Below are positions 9,959 through 19,509 of a stretch of 64,000 nt of DNA, piece after piece. Within the stretch, counting starts at the first letter, position 1; each line of letters opens with the position of its first letter. Source of the DNA: an uncultured Pelagibacteraceae bacterium (GTDB lineage: Bacteria; Pseudomonadota; Alphaproteobacteria; Pelagibacterales; Pelagibacteraceae); NCBI GenBank assembly GCA_902563575.1, contig CACEXV010000001.1, forward strand, positions 398,354 through 462,353, read 5' to 3'. The notes under the pieces were generated by a model. The model was not told the DNA's origin, did no database searches, and was given only the letters and a program-made list of their open reading frames with translations. Position numbers and translations under genes: made by a program.

Positions 9959-12900
9959 TAAGCAGACTTCGATCTTAGATTTTTTAATGTGATTGGATTT
10001 TTTAATTTATCTAACATTTCCTTAGGACAAACTTGTTTAAAATTCTTAACCTCTTTTTCATAATTATCTATTAATTTTTGGCCAATTATTGAAGATGTAT
10101 CTTTTACAAATTCTATCAAATTAGATTTTAAATAATCTCTCCAATAATCAGTTTCGGGGATTTGCCAAACGACCGTCTGTGGATTTACATAATTTTCAAA
10201 TTTGTTTTTAGGATCATAAACAAATGCCATTCCTCCGGTCATACCGGCGGCAAAATTGTCTCCGACATCTCCTAAAATAACTACTGCACCTCCTGTCATG
10301 TACTCGCATCCATTTGATCCGCAACCCTCGACAATACCTATTGATCCAGAGTTTCTCACTGCAAACCTCTCTCCAGCCTTACCTGATGCAAACATTTTAC
10401 CGCTCGTTGATCCATAAAGAACTGTATTTCCAATGATTACGTTATTATTCGATATTAAATTACTTTTTTTAGAAGTCCTGACAATAATCTTTCCACCAGA
10501 CAAACCTTTACCGACATAATCGTTAGAGTCTCCAAAAACTTTTAATGTGATTCCTTTTGCTAAGAAGGCACCTAATGATTGGCCAGCTGACCCTTCAAGA
10601 TTAATATTTATTGAGTCATTTGCTAAGGCGTTATTACCAAATTTTTTATATACATAATGAGACAATCTAGTTCCTATCGCTCTTTGTGTATTTTGTACTT
10701 TGTAATTAACATCAATTTTTTTATCCTTGTTAAAACTATCTTTAATATCTGCCCAAATTTTTTCATCTAGTGTGTTAGGTACTGGGTTTATAATTTTGTC
10801 CTTGCAATATCTTGGATTATCGCCTGGATCAGTTTGAACTAAAAGTGGATTTAAGTCTAGATCGTCAAGATTCGGAGAACCTCTGCTCACTTGAGAAAGT
10901 AAATCTGTTCTACCAATAATTTCATTAAGTGATTTATAACCTAAGGAAGCTAGAATTTCTCTCACCTCTCTTGCAACAAACTTAAAAAAGTTTTCTACTT
11001 TATCAGGAGTGCCACTAAATTTTTTTCTTAATTCTTCATCTTGAGTGCAAACTCCCACGGGACAAGTATTCGAGTGACACTGTCTTACCATGATACATCC
11101 CATGGCAATTAGTGATGAGGTGCCCATACCAAATTCCTCTGCGCCCATCATCGCTGCCATTACAACATCTCTTCCAGTTTTTAAGCCACCATCAGTTCTT
11201 AAAGTTACTTTGTGTCTAAGATTATTTAATGTTAAAATCTGGTGCGCCTCAGTCAAACCCATTTCCCAAGGTATACCGGCATACTTAACACTAGTTTGTG
11301 GGCTTGCTCCTGTGCCCCCTGAATGTCCTGATATTAGAATTACATCAGCCTTCGCTTTCGCTACACCTGCTGCAATTGTTCCAATACCTGTTGAGGCCAC
11401 CAATTTTACTCCTATTCTTGCGCCAGGATTTATTTGTTTCAAGTCATATATAAGTTGAGCTAAATCCTCTATTGAATAAATATCATGATGCGGTGGAGGC
11501 GAAATCAAAGTTACTCCAGGAGTTGAATGCCTTAATCTTGCTATGTCTTTTGTTACCTTAAACCCTGGAAGCTGACCGCCCTCACCTGGTTTAGCACCCT
11601 GAGCGATTTTGATCTCTATCTCATTGCAATTGTTTAAATAATCAACTGTCACTCCGAATCTTGCTGATGCCACTTGTTTCACTCTTGAGTTTGCTGTGTC
11701 ACCATTTTCTAAAACTTTAAAACGTCTAGCATCTTCACCTCCTTCACCGCTACAAGAGGCTCCTTTTATTCTATTCATTCCAATTGCAAGTGTTTCATGA
11801 GCCTCTTCTGACAAAGCTCCGTGTGACATGCTTCCGCTCCCAAAGCGTTTCGTTAACTCCTGAATGGGCTCAACATCTTTTACATCGATTTCTTCTTTAT
11901 CTTTCCTAAAATCTAAAAGATCCCTAAGATTGATGGGTTTAAGACCATGAATACCGTCAGAATACTTTTTATAAGTTTCGTAAGAACCTGAGCCAACTGC
12001 ATGCTGTAATGTATGAATAAGTTTTCCTTGAAATTGATGTTCTTCACCAGATTTTCTATATTTATAAATTCCGCCAATAGGCAAAATGTATACATCTTTC
12101 TTAAATGCCTTCTCGTGCAATTCTTTAATTTTTTCTTCAATTCCTTTAATCCCGATACCCGAAATTCTTGATACCATTCCTGGAAAATAGTCTGAAACTA
12201 GGGCTCGACTTAACCCGACGGTTTCAAAATTACATCCCCCTCTATAAGCGCTGATTACAGATATTCCCATTTTAGACATTATCTTCAGTAATCCGTTTTC
12301 AATAGATTTTTTAAATCTCAACACACAGTCATTAAAACTCAATTCCCCGAAAAGTTTTTTTTCAAATCTCTGAAAAATACTATCGATTGTTAAGTAGGGA
12401 TTAATAGTTGTGGCTCCCACACCAATTAATACTGCAAATGAATGGGTGTCTAATGTTTCAGATGTTTCAACGTTTATAGAACAATATCCTCTTAACCCCA
12501 GATTTACCAGATGAGAGTTAATCGCCCCGACAGCTAAAACCATAGGAATATTTGCTCTTGTGGCTCCAATATTTTTGTCACTAAGAACTAAAGTGGTAGA
12601 GCCCTCTCTAACTGAAATTTCAGCATCGTTTTTTATTTTTTCCAAACCCTCTTTCAAGGTCTCGGTTGTTTTAAAAGTGCAGTCAATGGTTCTTATTTTG
12701 CTCGCAAATAATTTTTTGAATTTCTTAATTTGTGAATTTGATAGTATAGGACTATCCAGCACATATATTGTCTCCTCCGTCAAATTATCAAAATCAAGAA
12801 TGTTTCCTAAATTGCCAAATCTTGTTTTTAGACTCATAACTTTGTTTTCTCTCAGTGAGTCGATTGGGGGATTGGTAACTTGACTAAAATTCTGCCTAAA

Positions 12901-14457
12901 ATAATGTGAGAGAGGTCTAAAGTGACTCGACAGAACAGCAACTGGGGTATCATCACCCATAGAGCCTGTTGCCTCTTTGCTATCCTCTACCATTGGATGA
13001 AGAATTAACTCAAGGTCTTCAATGCTATAACCTGATAAATATTGTCTTCTTCGTAGATCATTTCCGGAAAAAGACGTAACTTCTTTTGATGAGGATAATT
13101 TTTTGTCTAAATCGACTATTTGGCTATTAAATTTTTTATATTCGTTAGAAATATAATCTTTAATTTCTTTATCATGATAAAACTTCCCTTCCTTCAAGTC
13201 TACCGCAATAAGTTCTCCGGGGCCTAACCTTCCTTTTTTTATTATTTTTTCTTCCGGTAAATCTATCATGCCTGTTTCTGATCCAGCAAAAATAAGATCA
13301 TCAGAAGTTATCGTATACCTTAATGGTCTCAAACCATTCCTATCAACTGATGCAAGAACCCATTTAGAATCGGTTGCGCAAATTGCTGCTGGTCCATCCC
13401 ACGGCTCAATAGCACTATTTAAAAAATTAAATAGCTGCTGGTGATTTTGTGGCACTGTCTTACTTCTCTTAGACCACGCGTCTGGGATCATCATTAATTT
13501 TATTAAAGGGGCCAATTTTCCTGAATGTGTAAGTAACTCAAATACATTATCTAATGACGCAGAATCTGAATTACCAGGGATAATTACAGGCTTCAAATCT
13601 TCAATATTTTCAAAAAGATCATTGGACATATCTTGCTCATGAACCTTCATCCAATTAACATTGCCTTTCAAAGTGTTGATCTCGCCGTTATGAGCTAACG
13701 TTCTAAACGGCTGAGCGAGATCCCAACTCGGAAAAGTATTTGTGGAGTATCTTTGATGAAAAATTGCAAATCTCGATTTAAAATTTTTATCTTTCAAATC
13801 AGGGTAAAAATCGGCTAAAGCCTCAGCCAAAAACATTCCTTTATAAACGATCGATCTTGAGCTTAAAGAACATAAATAAAGTTCATTTAATTGATTTTCT
13901 CTGGCGATTTTTTCAATTTTTTTTCTTGCCTCAAATAGATCTCTCTCTAACGCGTTAGTTTTAATGTCAGTATTTTTTCTAAATAAAACTTGTGCGATTT
14001 CGGGCCTATTCGTCTCTGCGGTTGTACCTAAAACTTTTGGGTTTACTGGAACCTGTCTCCATCCATAAATGTAATAATCTTTATTTAGTAAAATAGTTTC
14101 AATTATTGATCTACATTTCTCCTGTTTTGCATAGTCGTTTCTCGGCATAAAGACCATGCCTACACAGATTCTTTTTGTATCATCATGAGTATGACCAGTT
14201 TTGTTAATTTTATCTTTGAAAAAGTCTGGTGAAATTTCCAATTTTATGCCAGCTCCATCTCCTGACTTGCCGTCAGCGTCTACTGCGCCTCGATGCCATA
14301 CAGCTTTGAGCGCTTTGATTCCATGTTCAACTACTTCTCTACTTTTTTGACCATTTGTAGTTGCAATCAATCCTACGCCGCAAGCCTCGTGCTCCATACT
14401 TGGATCGTATACTTTACCTTCAATAAGTTTTTTTTTATTTTTTTTATAGATTTTCAT
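9958..14457 (-). CDS. gltB: Glutamate synthase (NADPH) large subunit
   Basis: The 1499-residue protein is full length for GltB. The N-terminal class II amidotransferase domain starts after a short propeptide, with the nucleophile Cys in EHEACGVGLIA and later RYSTNTFPSWDLAQPFRTLAHNGEIN. The FMN/synthase domain contains SPPPHHDIYSIEDLAQLI and LISGHSGGTGASPQTS, and the 3Fe-4S cysteines are in MGCIMVRQCHSNTCPVGVC. The C-terminal beta-helix (GXXXG repeats such as GSNGCEYMTGG) ends the protein. With GltD it makes two glutamates from glutamine and 2-oxoglutarate. The start shares one base with the gltD stop, giving the order gltD-gltB. Confidence 0.98.
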   Translation of the reverse strand: MKIYKKNKKKLIEGKVYDPSMEHEACGVGLIATTNGQKSREVVEHGIKALKAVWHRGAVDADGKSGDGAGIKLEISPDFFKDKINKTGHTHDDTKRICVGMVFMPRNDYAKQEKCRSIIETILLNKDYYIYGWRQVPVNPKVLGTTAETNRPEIAQVLFRKNTDIKTNALERDLFEARKKIEKIARENQLNELYLCSLSSRSIVYKGMFLAEALADFYPDLKDKNFKSRFAIFHQRYSTNTFPSWDLAQPFRTLAHNGEINTLKGNVNWMKVHEQDMSNDLFENIEDLKPVIIPGNSDSASLDNVFELLTHSGKLAPLIKLMMIPDAWSKRSKTVPQNHQQLFNFLNSAIEPWDGPAAICATDSKWVLASVDRNGLRPLRYTITSDDLIFAGSETGMIDLPEEKIIKKGRLGPGELIAVDLKEGKFYHDKEIKDYISNEYKKFNSQIVDLDKKLSSSKEVTSFSGNDLRRRQYLSGYSIEDLELILHPMVEDSKEATGSMGDDTPVAVLSSHFRPLSHYFRQNFSQVTNPPIDSLRENKVMSLKTRFGNLGNILDFDNLTEETIYVLDSPILSNSQIKKFKKLFASKIRTIDCTFKTTETLKEGLEKIKNDAEISVREGSTTLVLSDKNIGATRANIPMVLAVGAINSHLVNLGLRGYCSINVETSETLDTHSFAVLIGVGATTINPYLTIDSIFQRFEKKLFGELSFNDCVLRFKKSIENGLLKIMSKMGISVISAYRGGCNFETVGLSRALVSDYFPGMVSRISGIGIKGIEEKIKELHEKAFKKDVYILPIGGIYKYRKSGEEHQFQGKLIHTLQHAVGSGSYETYKKYSDGIHGLKPINLRDLLDFRKDKEEIDVKDVEPIQELTKRFGSGSMSHGALSEEAHETLAIGMNRIKGASCSGEGGEDARRFKVLENGDTANSRVKQVASARFGVTVDYLNNCNEIEIKIAQGAKPGEGGQLPGFKVTKDIARLRHSTPGVTLISPPPHHDIYSIEDLAQLIYDLKQINPGARIGVKLVASTGIGTIAAGVAKAKADVILISGHSGGTGASPQTSVKYAGIPWEMGLTEAHQILTLNNLRHKVTLRTDGGLKTGRDVVMAAMMGAEEFGMGTSSLIAMGCIMVRQCHSNTCPVGVCTQDEELRKKFSGTPDKVENFFKFVAREVREILASLGYKSLNEIIGRTDLLSQVSRGSPNLDDLDLNPLLVQTDPGDNPRYCKDKIINPVPNTLDEKIWADIKDSFNKDKKIDVNYKVQNTQRAIGTRLSHYVYKKFGNNALANDSININLEGSAGQSLGAFLAKGITLKVFGDSNDYVGKGLSGGKIIVRTSKKSNLISNNNVIIGNTVLYGSTSGKMFASGKAGERFAVRNSGSIGIVEGCGSNGCEYMTGGAVVILGDVGDNFAAGMTGGMAFVYDPKNKFENYVNPQTVVWQIPETDYWRDYLKSNLIEFVKDTSSIIGQKLIDNYEKEVKNFKQVCPKEMLDKLKNPITLKNLRSKSA

Positions 14458-15902
14458 TACGCAGCAAAGTCTTTTTTTAATTTTTTTCTTTTATCTGAAA
14501 TAAATTTTTCTATTTGGACCGCTGCATCTCTACCATCTCTTATGGCCCATACAACTAGAGAAGCTCCTCTTACTATATCGCCTGCTGCGAAAACACCCTC
14601 AAGATTTGTTTGCATAGAGCGTAAATCGATTTTAATAGTGCCCCATTTAGAAACTGCTAGTTCTTCAGCTCCAAATAAATTTGGAATATCTTCTGGATCA
14701 AAACCTAGTGATTTTATAACTAAATCAGCCGGCATTTTAAATTCTGAGCCGTCTTGAGAAATTGGTTTTCTACGACCCGATTGATCTGGTTCACCTAAAA
14801 TCATTTTATTAACTTCTACTTCTTCGACTTTGTCTTTACCTAAAAACTTTTTTGGACTAGTTAACCAAACAAAATCTACACCTTCTTCTATCGCATTTCC
14901 AACTTCTCTTGCTGAACCTGGCATGTTCTCTTTGTCTCTCCTGTATAAACACTTTACAGATTTAGCTTTCTGTCTAACAGCTGTTCTAACACAATCCATA
15001 GCAGTGTCACCTCCACCTATAACAACTATATCTTTCCCCTCCGCATTAAGTGTACCGTTGTCAAAAAGATCGACTTTATCTCCCAGTCCTTTTTTATTTG
15101 ATGCAGTTAAAAAATCCATAGCTGGAAAAATATTTTTTAAATTTGATCCTGGGACCTCAATCTCTCTCGCCTTATATACCCCGGTCGCAATTAGTATGGC
15201 ATCGTGTTTTTTCTTAAGTTCATATAAACTTTTGTTTTTCCCGACTTCAAAATTAAGAACAAAATTGATACCTGAGTCTTTTAACAATTTCGTTCTCCGT
15301 TCAACAATGTTTTTCTCTAGTTTAAAATTAGGAATACCGTAAATTAGTAAGCCACCTGGCCTATCGTATCTGTCATAAATCGTTACTTGAAAACCAAATT
15401 TTCTTAACTCTTCTGCGCATGCAAGTCCTGCTGGTCCAGATCCAATTATCCCGACTGACTCTTTAAGTTCTTTTTTTACAACAACCGGTTTCACCCATCC
15501 CTTTTCCCAGGCAGTATCAGTAATGTATTTTTCTATAGATCCAATAGTAACAGTACCGTGACCAGATTGTTCAATAACGCAATTGCCCTCGCAGAGTCTA
15601 TCTTGCGGACAAATCCTTCCACAAACTTCCGGCATGTTATTTGTACTTTGAGATAACTTATATGCATCCTCCAAACGCCCCTCGGCAGTAAGTTTTAACC
15701 AATCAGGAATATTGTTGCTCAATGGACAGTGTATTTGGCAAAAAGGTACGCCGCATTGCGAACACCTACTAGATTGCTCTTTAGCTTTGGTTTCGATGTA
15801 CTCATCATAAATTTCTGAGAAATCCTTTTTCCTTTTAATGGTCTCTCTCTTCGGCGGAGTCTCTTGACTTATATCGGTAAATTTTAACATTTTATCTGTC
15901 AT
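14457..15902 (-). CDS. gltD: Glutamate synthase small subunit
   Basis: The 481-residue flavoprotein supplies electrons from NADPH to GltB. The N-terminal cysteine clusters (CSQCGVPFCQIHCP and CGRICPQDRLCEGNC) bind iron-sulfur centres. An FAD site GSGPAGLACAEEL lies near residue 152 and an NADPH site VIGGGDTAMDCVR near residue 295. The GDIVRGASLVVWAIRDGR motif is typical of the C-terminal FAD region. It is the first gene of the gltDB-SDR operon. A possible promoter with an overlapping inverted repeat lies 24-65 bases upstream (see 15926-15967). Confidence 0.98.
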   Translation of the reverse strand: MTDKMLKFTDISQETPPKRETIKRKKDFSEIYDEYIETKAKEQSSRCSQCGVPFCQIHCPLSNNIPDWLKLTAEGRLEDAYKLSQSTNNMPEVCGRICPQDRLCEGNCVIEQSGHGTVTIGSIEKYITDTAWEKGWVKPVVVKKELKESVGIIGSGPAGLACAEELRKFGFQVTIYDRYDRPGGLLIYGIPNFKLEKNIVERRTKLLKDSGINFVLNFEVGKNKSLYELKKKHDAILIATGVYKAREIEVPGSNLKNIFPAMDFLTASNKKGLGDKVDLFDNGTLNAEGKDIVVIGGGDTAMDCVRTAVRQKAKSVKCLYRRDKENMPGSAREVGNAIEEGVDFVWLTSPKKFLGKDKVEEVEVNKMILGEPDQSGRRKPISQDGSEFKMPADLVIKSLGFDPEDIPNLFGAEELAVSKWGTIKIDLRSMQTNLEGVFAAGDIVRGASLVVWAIRDGRDAAVQIEKFISDKRKKLKKDFAA

Positions 15903-15925
15903 AATCTGACTGACTTAAATCAAAT

Positions 15926-15954
15926 TTTATAACAAATAAAGTAAAAATAGGTAA
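15926..15954 (-). promoter_or_regulatory. Possible promoter of gltDB
   Basis: On the minus strand a TATAAA -10-like hexamer (15931-15926) is preceded after exactly 17 bases by TTACCT (15954-15949) as a weak -35. The position, about 24 bases from the gltD ATG, is reasonable. In AT-rich DNA such matches arise by chance, so this is only a candidate. The -35 coincides with one arm of the inverted repeat described next. Confidence 0.35.
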
Positions 15955-15967
15955 TTATTATTTACCT
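15949..15967. promoter_or_regulatory. Inverted repeat AGGTAA-N7-TTACCT, possible operator for gltDB
   Basis: The six-base arms AGGTAA and TTACCT are perfect complements separated by seven A/T bases. The right-hand arm in gltD orientation forms the putative -35 of gltDB, so a protein bound here would control glutamate synthase expression. No cognate regulator is encoded nearby. Confidence 0.3.
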
Positions 15968-16005
15968 AAATGTGAAAAACTCCACAAAGTTTGACATTTC
16001 TTGGA

Positions 16006-16020
16006 GCATATCAGATATGC
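16006..16020. promoter_or_regulatory. Perfect 15-base palindrome upstream of uppP
   Basis: GCATATCAGATATGC is a perfect inverted repeat (7-base arms around a central A). It lies 51-65 bases before the uppP ATG, just ahead of a TATAAT at 16026-16031 and 9 bases after a TTGACA at 15991-15996. It could be a regulator site for uppP and the following ligase gene. The role is inferred; only the symmetry and position are seen. Confidence 0.4.
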
Positions 16021-16070
16021 AAAAATATAATATCTTTGGAAATCAACTTAAAGTTTTATAAAAAGATTAT

Positions 16071-16826
16071 ATGGTTGAAGTTATTGTTCTATCTTTAATT
16101 CAAGGAATTACAGAATTCATACCCGTTTCATCCTCCTCGCATTTGATAATATTCACAAAATTAAGCTCATACAATGAGGGCGGGCTTTTACTTGATGTAA
16201 GCCTACATATCGGATCTTTTCTGGCAGTGGTATTATTTTTTAGAAAAGAATTAATTATGTTTATTCTGGATAAAAGAATATTTTGTCTTTTATTGTTAGC
16301 TTCAATTCCAATATTGATTTCAGGTTACTATTTAACAAAAACAAATTTAATAAATGATTTAAGAACCTTGAGGATTATTGGTTGGATGACGATAATCTTT
16401 GCGTTATATTTATATTTTTCGGACAAAAATAAAGGTAATTTTATTATCAAAAATCATTTAAATTTACGCTATTCACTCATTATAGGTTTAATTCATATAA
16501 TTGCTCTGATACCAGGAGTAAGTCGATCAGGTATCGTAATATCGATATCGAGAAATCTTGGATTTAGCAGAGTAGACTCAGCTAAGATTTCATTTTTGCT
16601 TTCTATACCAGTTTTAGCTGGAGTAAGTTTTTATGGATTATATGAAACTTTGCATATTTCTTCAGAAAGGATTACAAGTTTGAATTTAATGAGTGTAGGT
16701 TTTTCTTTTATTGTATCTTATTTAACTATAAAATTTTTTTTAATATATATTCAGAGGTTTAATATGAATATTTTTGTTATCTATAGGTTAATACTCGGAA
16801 TATTAATTCTTTTATATGCTTACTAA
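16071..16826 (+). CDS. uppP: Undecaprenyl-diphosphatase
   Basis: The 251-residue integral membrane protein matches the UppP/BacA family. Near residue 15 is ITEFIPVSSSSHLII (family consensus TEFLPVSSxGHL), and near residue 145 is IPGVSRSGIVIS, the conserved PGxSRSG motif. About seven hydrophobic segments follow one another. It recycles the undecaprenyl carrier used for peptidoglycan and O-antigen synthesis by removing a phosphate. The 3' end overlaps the next gene, an O-antigen-ligase-like protein, by 11 bases, so both probably act on undecaprenyl-linked glycans at the inner membrane. Confidence 0.95.
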   Translation: MVEVIVLSLIQGITEFIPVSSSSHLIIFTKLSSYNEGGLLLDVSLHIGSFLAVVLFFRKELIMFILDKRIFCLLLLASIPILISGYYLTKTNLINDLRTLRIIGWMTIIFALYLYFSDKNKGNFIIKNHLNLRYSLIIGLIHIIALIPGVSRSGIVISISRNLGFSRVDSAKISFLLSIPVLAGVSFYGLYETLHISSERITSLNLMSVGFSFIVSYLTIKFFLIYIQRFNMNIFVIYRLILGILILLYAY

Positions 16827-18099
16827 AATATTTAAAAATAATTATGATATAATAAATATTTTAATCGCATTAATTCCTATTTCTTATGCATTAGGTAATC
16901 TTATTTTAAGTTTAAACACGTTATTAATTGTGGTAATAGGAATTTTTTTATTCAAATTTGAAGTATTTGCAACAAAACAGAAGATTTTAAATTATCTTAT
17001 TTATTTTTTCTTTTTTTACATAATTTTTGTAACAATTTTCAATAATATTGACTCTATAAGTGAAAATGAACTTTATAAGAAGCATATAATTAAATCTTTT
17101 CTTTATTTAAGATACTTATTATTATTTTTAGTGGTTGCTAAATTAACTGAAACTGGAAACTTTAACGTAAAATATTTATTTTTTACATCAGCGTTTATGT
17201 CATTATTTTTAGCAATTGATATAATAGTTCAGTATTCTTTCGGGCAAGATTTATTTGGTATAGTTTCAGTAGATGAGATTAGAAGAGCCGGATTTTTTGG
17301 TGACGAATTTATTGCAGGAGGTTATCTCCAAATTTTTTCTTTCTTCTTAATTTTTTCTTCAGTTTTATTTTCAAAAAACAGAAAAATATTTGTTCTTACT
17401 TTTTTACTTTCTTGTGTTTTATTATTAAGCTCAATAATTCTAACAGGAAATAGAATGCCGCTCATGCTTTTCTTGATGGGATTAGTGCTTTTTGCTTTTT
17501 TAGAAAGAAGATTTAGAAAACATATAATCACACTCTCATTTATTTTTTTAGTAATATCCGCTGTTTTAATTAATAATTATAAACCTGCAAAAAATTTTGT
17601 AAAACTTTATTACACGCATTCTTACGAAATAGTTTTTACCTCAATGGATTTGTTTAATAATAAAATCGACTATGAGGTAAAAAGTCATCACCTTAAAACT
17701 TTTAACGCGGGAATTGACCTGTGGAAACAAAAAAAGGTTTTTGGTTCAGGTCTCAAGTCTTTTAGAATTAATTGTGAATTTGATTTTAACAAATTGTGTA
17801 ATACACATCCACACAACTATTATATAGAATTATTACTTGATATCGGCTTAGTTGGAACTTTTAGTATGATTTTAATCTTTTTAATTCCAATAGTTTCTTT
17901 TATAAAAAACAACTACATTTCTTATAATAAAAATTTATTTGAAAGAATTACCGTTTTACCCTTTTTCTTAACTACTTTCGCCTATGCTTTTCCAATTAAA
18001 AGCTCTGGAAGCTTTTTTACAACGACAGTATCTACTTTTATTTTTTTATTCTTGGCTATTTTAATTAATTCTGAAAAAATAAAGTTAAATAAAAATTGA
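16816..18099 (+). CDS. O-antigen ligase/polymerase-like membrane protein
   Basis: The 427-residue protein is almost entirely hydrophobic, with about 10-12 predicted membrane helices. A large loop at about residues 270-345 ends in CNTHPHNYYIELLLDIGLVG, the Wzy_C-type motif (HPHN and an ExG-type helix) of WaaL and Wzy proteins. Such proteins join undecaprenyl-linked O-antigen to lipid A core or polymerise it. LTGNRMPL near residue 213 fits the conserved Arg region. It overlaps uppP by 11 bases, which supports a role with undecaprenyl-linked glycans. Ligase versus polymerase cannot be decided. Confidence 0.82.
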   Translation: MLTKIFKNNYDIINILIALIPISYALGNLILSLNTLLIVVIGIFLFKFEVFATKQKILNYLIYFFFFYIIFVTIFNNIDSISENELYKKHIIKSFLYLRYLLLFLVVAKLTETGNFNVKYLFFTSAFMSLFLAIDIIVQYSFGQDLFGIVSVDEIRRAGFFGDEFIAGGYLQIFSFFLIFSSVLFSKNRKIFVLTFLLSCVLLLSSIILTGNRMPLMLFLMGLVLFAFLERRFRKHIITLSFIFLVISAVLINNYKPAKNFVKLYYTHSYEIVFTSMDLFNNKIDYEVKSHHLKTFNAGIDLWKQKKVFGSGLKSFRINCEFDFNKLCNTHPHNYYIELLLDIGLVGTFSMILIFLIPIVSFIKNNYISYNKNLFERITVLPFFLTTFAYAFPIKSSGSFFTTTVSTFIFLFLAILINSEKIKLNKN

Positions 18100-18171
18100 A
18101 ATTAAAAATAATATAAAAAAAACTACAATAAAGAAGACTGGTACAGCTTTAGAAAGAGATATATTAAACAT
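18085..18171 (-). CDS. Possible 28-residue membrane peptide
   Basis: A minus-strand ORF starting MFNISLSKAVPVFF encodes 28 residues dominated by one hydrophobic helix. It lies between the ligase-like gene and tRNA-Arg, and its 3' end overlaps the ligase 3' end by 15 bases antisense. No Shine-Dalgarno sequence is evident. AT-rich DNA readily gives hydrophobic short ORFs by chance, so this is a weak candidate recorded only because it occupies the whole gap. Confidence 0.15.
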   Translation of the reverse strand: MFNISLSKAVPVFFIVVFFILFLISIFI

Positions 18172-18191
18172 TATTACTTGTATCAAATTTT

Positions 18192-18268
18192 TGGTGCGCC
18201 TGCTAGGATTTGAACCCAGAGCCTCCTGGTCCGTAGCCAAGCGCTCTATCCAGTTGAGCTACAGGCGC
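18192..18268 (-). tRNA. tRNA-Arg(ACG)
   Basis: The minus strand folds into a 77-base cloverleaf. The acceptor arms are GCGCCTG and CAGGCGC, the D arm is GCTC...GAGC, and the anticodon stem CTTGG/CCAGG encloses the loop CTACGGA, so the anticodon is ACG (A34 normally becomes inosine). The T loop region GGTTCAAATCC is normal, and the 3' CCA is encoded. Confidence 0.97.
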
Positions 18269-18330
18269 ATAATTACCAATTATCAAAGAAAATGTTGTAT
18301 TTAAAGACTTAACATCTATATATTATATTT

Positions 18331-19509
18331 ATGTCAAATAAGTCAGTAGTAATTACATCTGCAGTAAGAACTGCAGTAGGTTCATTAAATAAAAGCTTAA
18401 AAAATGTTCCGGGATATGAACTGGGATCAGCTGTGATTAAAGGTTCATTAGACCAATCAAAAATAAAAAAAGAAGATATTGATGAAATTATTATGGGACA
18501 AGTTTTAACTGGTGGAGCTGGTCAAAACCCAGCCAGACAAGCATCTATTCACTCTGGTATCCCAAAAGAAAAACCGGCCTACGTTGTCAATCAAGTTTGT
18601 GGTTCTGGAATAAGGTCAGTGGCCTCTGGCTATCAAAGCATTAAGTCTGGGGATAGTAAAATTATTATTGCTGGTGGGCAAGAGAGTATGTCTCTTGCAC
18701 CTCATGCAATTCATCTACGGGATGGAAAAAAACTTGGTGATACAGAAATGACTGACACAATGATTAAAGATGGATTGTGGGACGCCTTTCATGGATACCA
18801 TATGGGTGTAACTGCTGAGAATGTAGCAACAAAATTTCAAGTCACAAGAGATCAGCAAGATAAATTTGCTCTCAACTCTCAAGAAAAAGCTTTAAATGCG
18901 CAAAAAGGAAATAAATTTAAAGACGAAATAATTAATTTTAAAATTAAATCAAAAAAAGCAGAAGTTGACTTTAAAATTGATGAACATCCAAGAGAAGGTA
19001 TTAATTTAGATGCACTGAAAAGATTAAAACCAGTTTTTAAAAAAGACGGTACTGTTACAGCAGGAAATGCTTCAGGTATCAATGATGGAGCTGCAGCTGT
19101 AACGCTAATGTCCTCTGATGAGGCTGAAAAAAGAAATCTAAAAAAATTGGCAACTATTAAATCTTGGGCTAGTTGTGGAGTTGATCCTGCGCTTATGGGC
19201 ACAGGTCCTATACCTTCTTCAAAAAAAGCTTTGGATCTTGCAGGCTGGACTGTAAAAGATTTAGATTTACTTGAGATTAATGAAGCTTTTGCAGCGCAAA
19301 GCATTGCAGTAATAAAAACTCTTGGAGTTCCCCAAGAAAAGGTAAATGTCAATGGTGGTGCAATAGCAATTGGTCATCCAATAGGAGCATCCGGTACGAG
19401 AATACTAGTAACGCTAATACATGAAATGATTAAAAGAGACTCAAAAAAAGGCTTAGCAACATTATGTATAGGTGGTGGCATGGGGATTGCCATGTGTATT
19501 GAAAGATAA
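18331..19509 (+). CDS. Acetyl-CoA acetyltransferase (thiolase)
   Basis: The 392-residue protein is a degradative/biosynthetic thiolase of the AtoB/PhaA type. The acyl-accepting Cys is in NQVCGSGIRSVASG, the catalytic His in GGAIAIGHPIGASG and the second Cys in LCIGGGMGIAM. It interconverts two acetyl-CoA with acetoacetyl-CoA. An acetoacetyl-CoA synthetase is encoded 1 kb downstream on the other strand, so the pair could convert acetoacetate to acetyl-CoA. The stop shares one base with a small downstream ORF. Confidence 0.95.
   Translation: MSNKSVVITSAVRTAVGSLNKSLKNVPGYELGSAVIKGSLDQSKIKKEDIDEIIMGQVLTGGAGQNPARQASIHSGIPKEKPAYVVNQVCGSGIRSVASGYQSIKSGDSKIIIAGGQESMSLAPHAIHLRDGKKLGDTEMTDTMIKDGLWDAFHGYHMGVTAENVATKFQVTRDQQDKFALNSQEKALNAQKGNKFKDEIINFKIKSKKAEVDFKIDEHPREGINLDALKRLKPVFKKDGTVTAGNASGINDGAAAVTLMSSDEAEKRNLKKLATIKSWASCGVDPALMGTGPIPSSKKALDLAGWTVKDLDLLEINEAFAAQSIAVIKTLGVPQEKVNVNGGAIAIGHPIGASGTRILVTLIHEMIKRDSKKGLATLCIGGGMGIAMCIER

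Noticed and set aside
11090-12883. Plus-strand ORFs of 100-122 residues inside gltB (and similar ORFs opposite gltD, carried in the track)
   Set aside because: They lie antisense within a complete, highly conserved gene and show no domain, RBS or operon logic; they are codon shadows.
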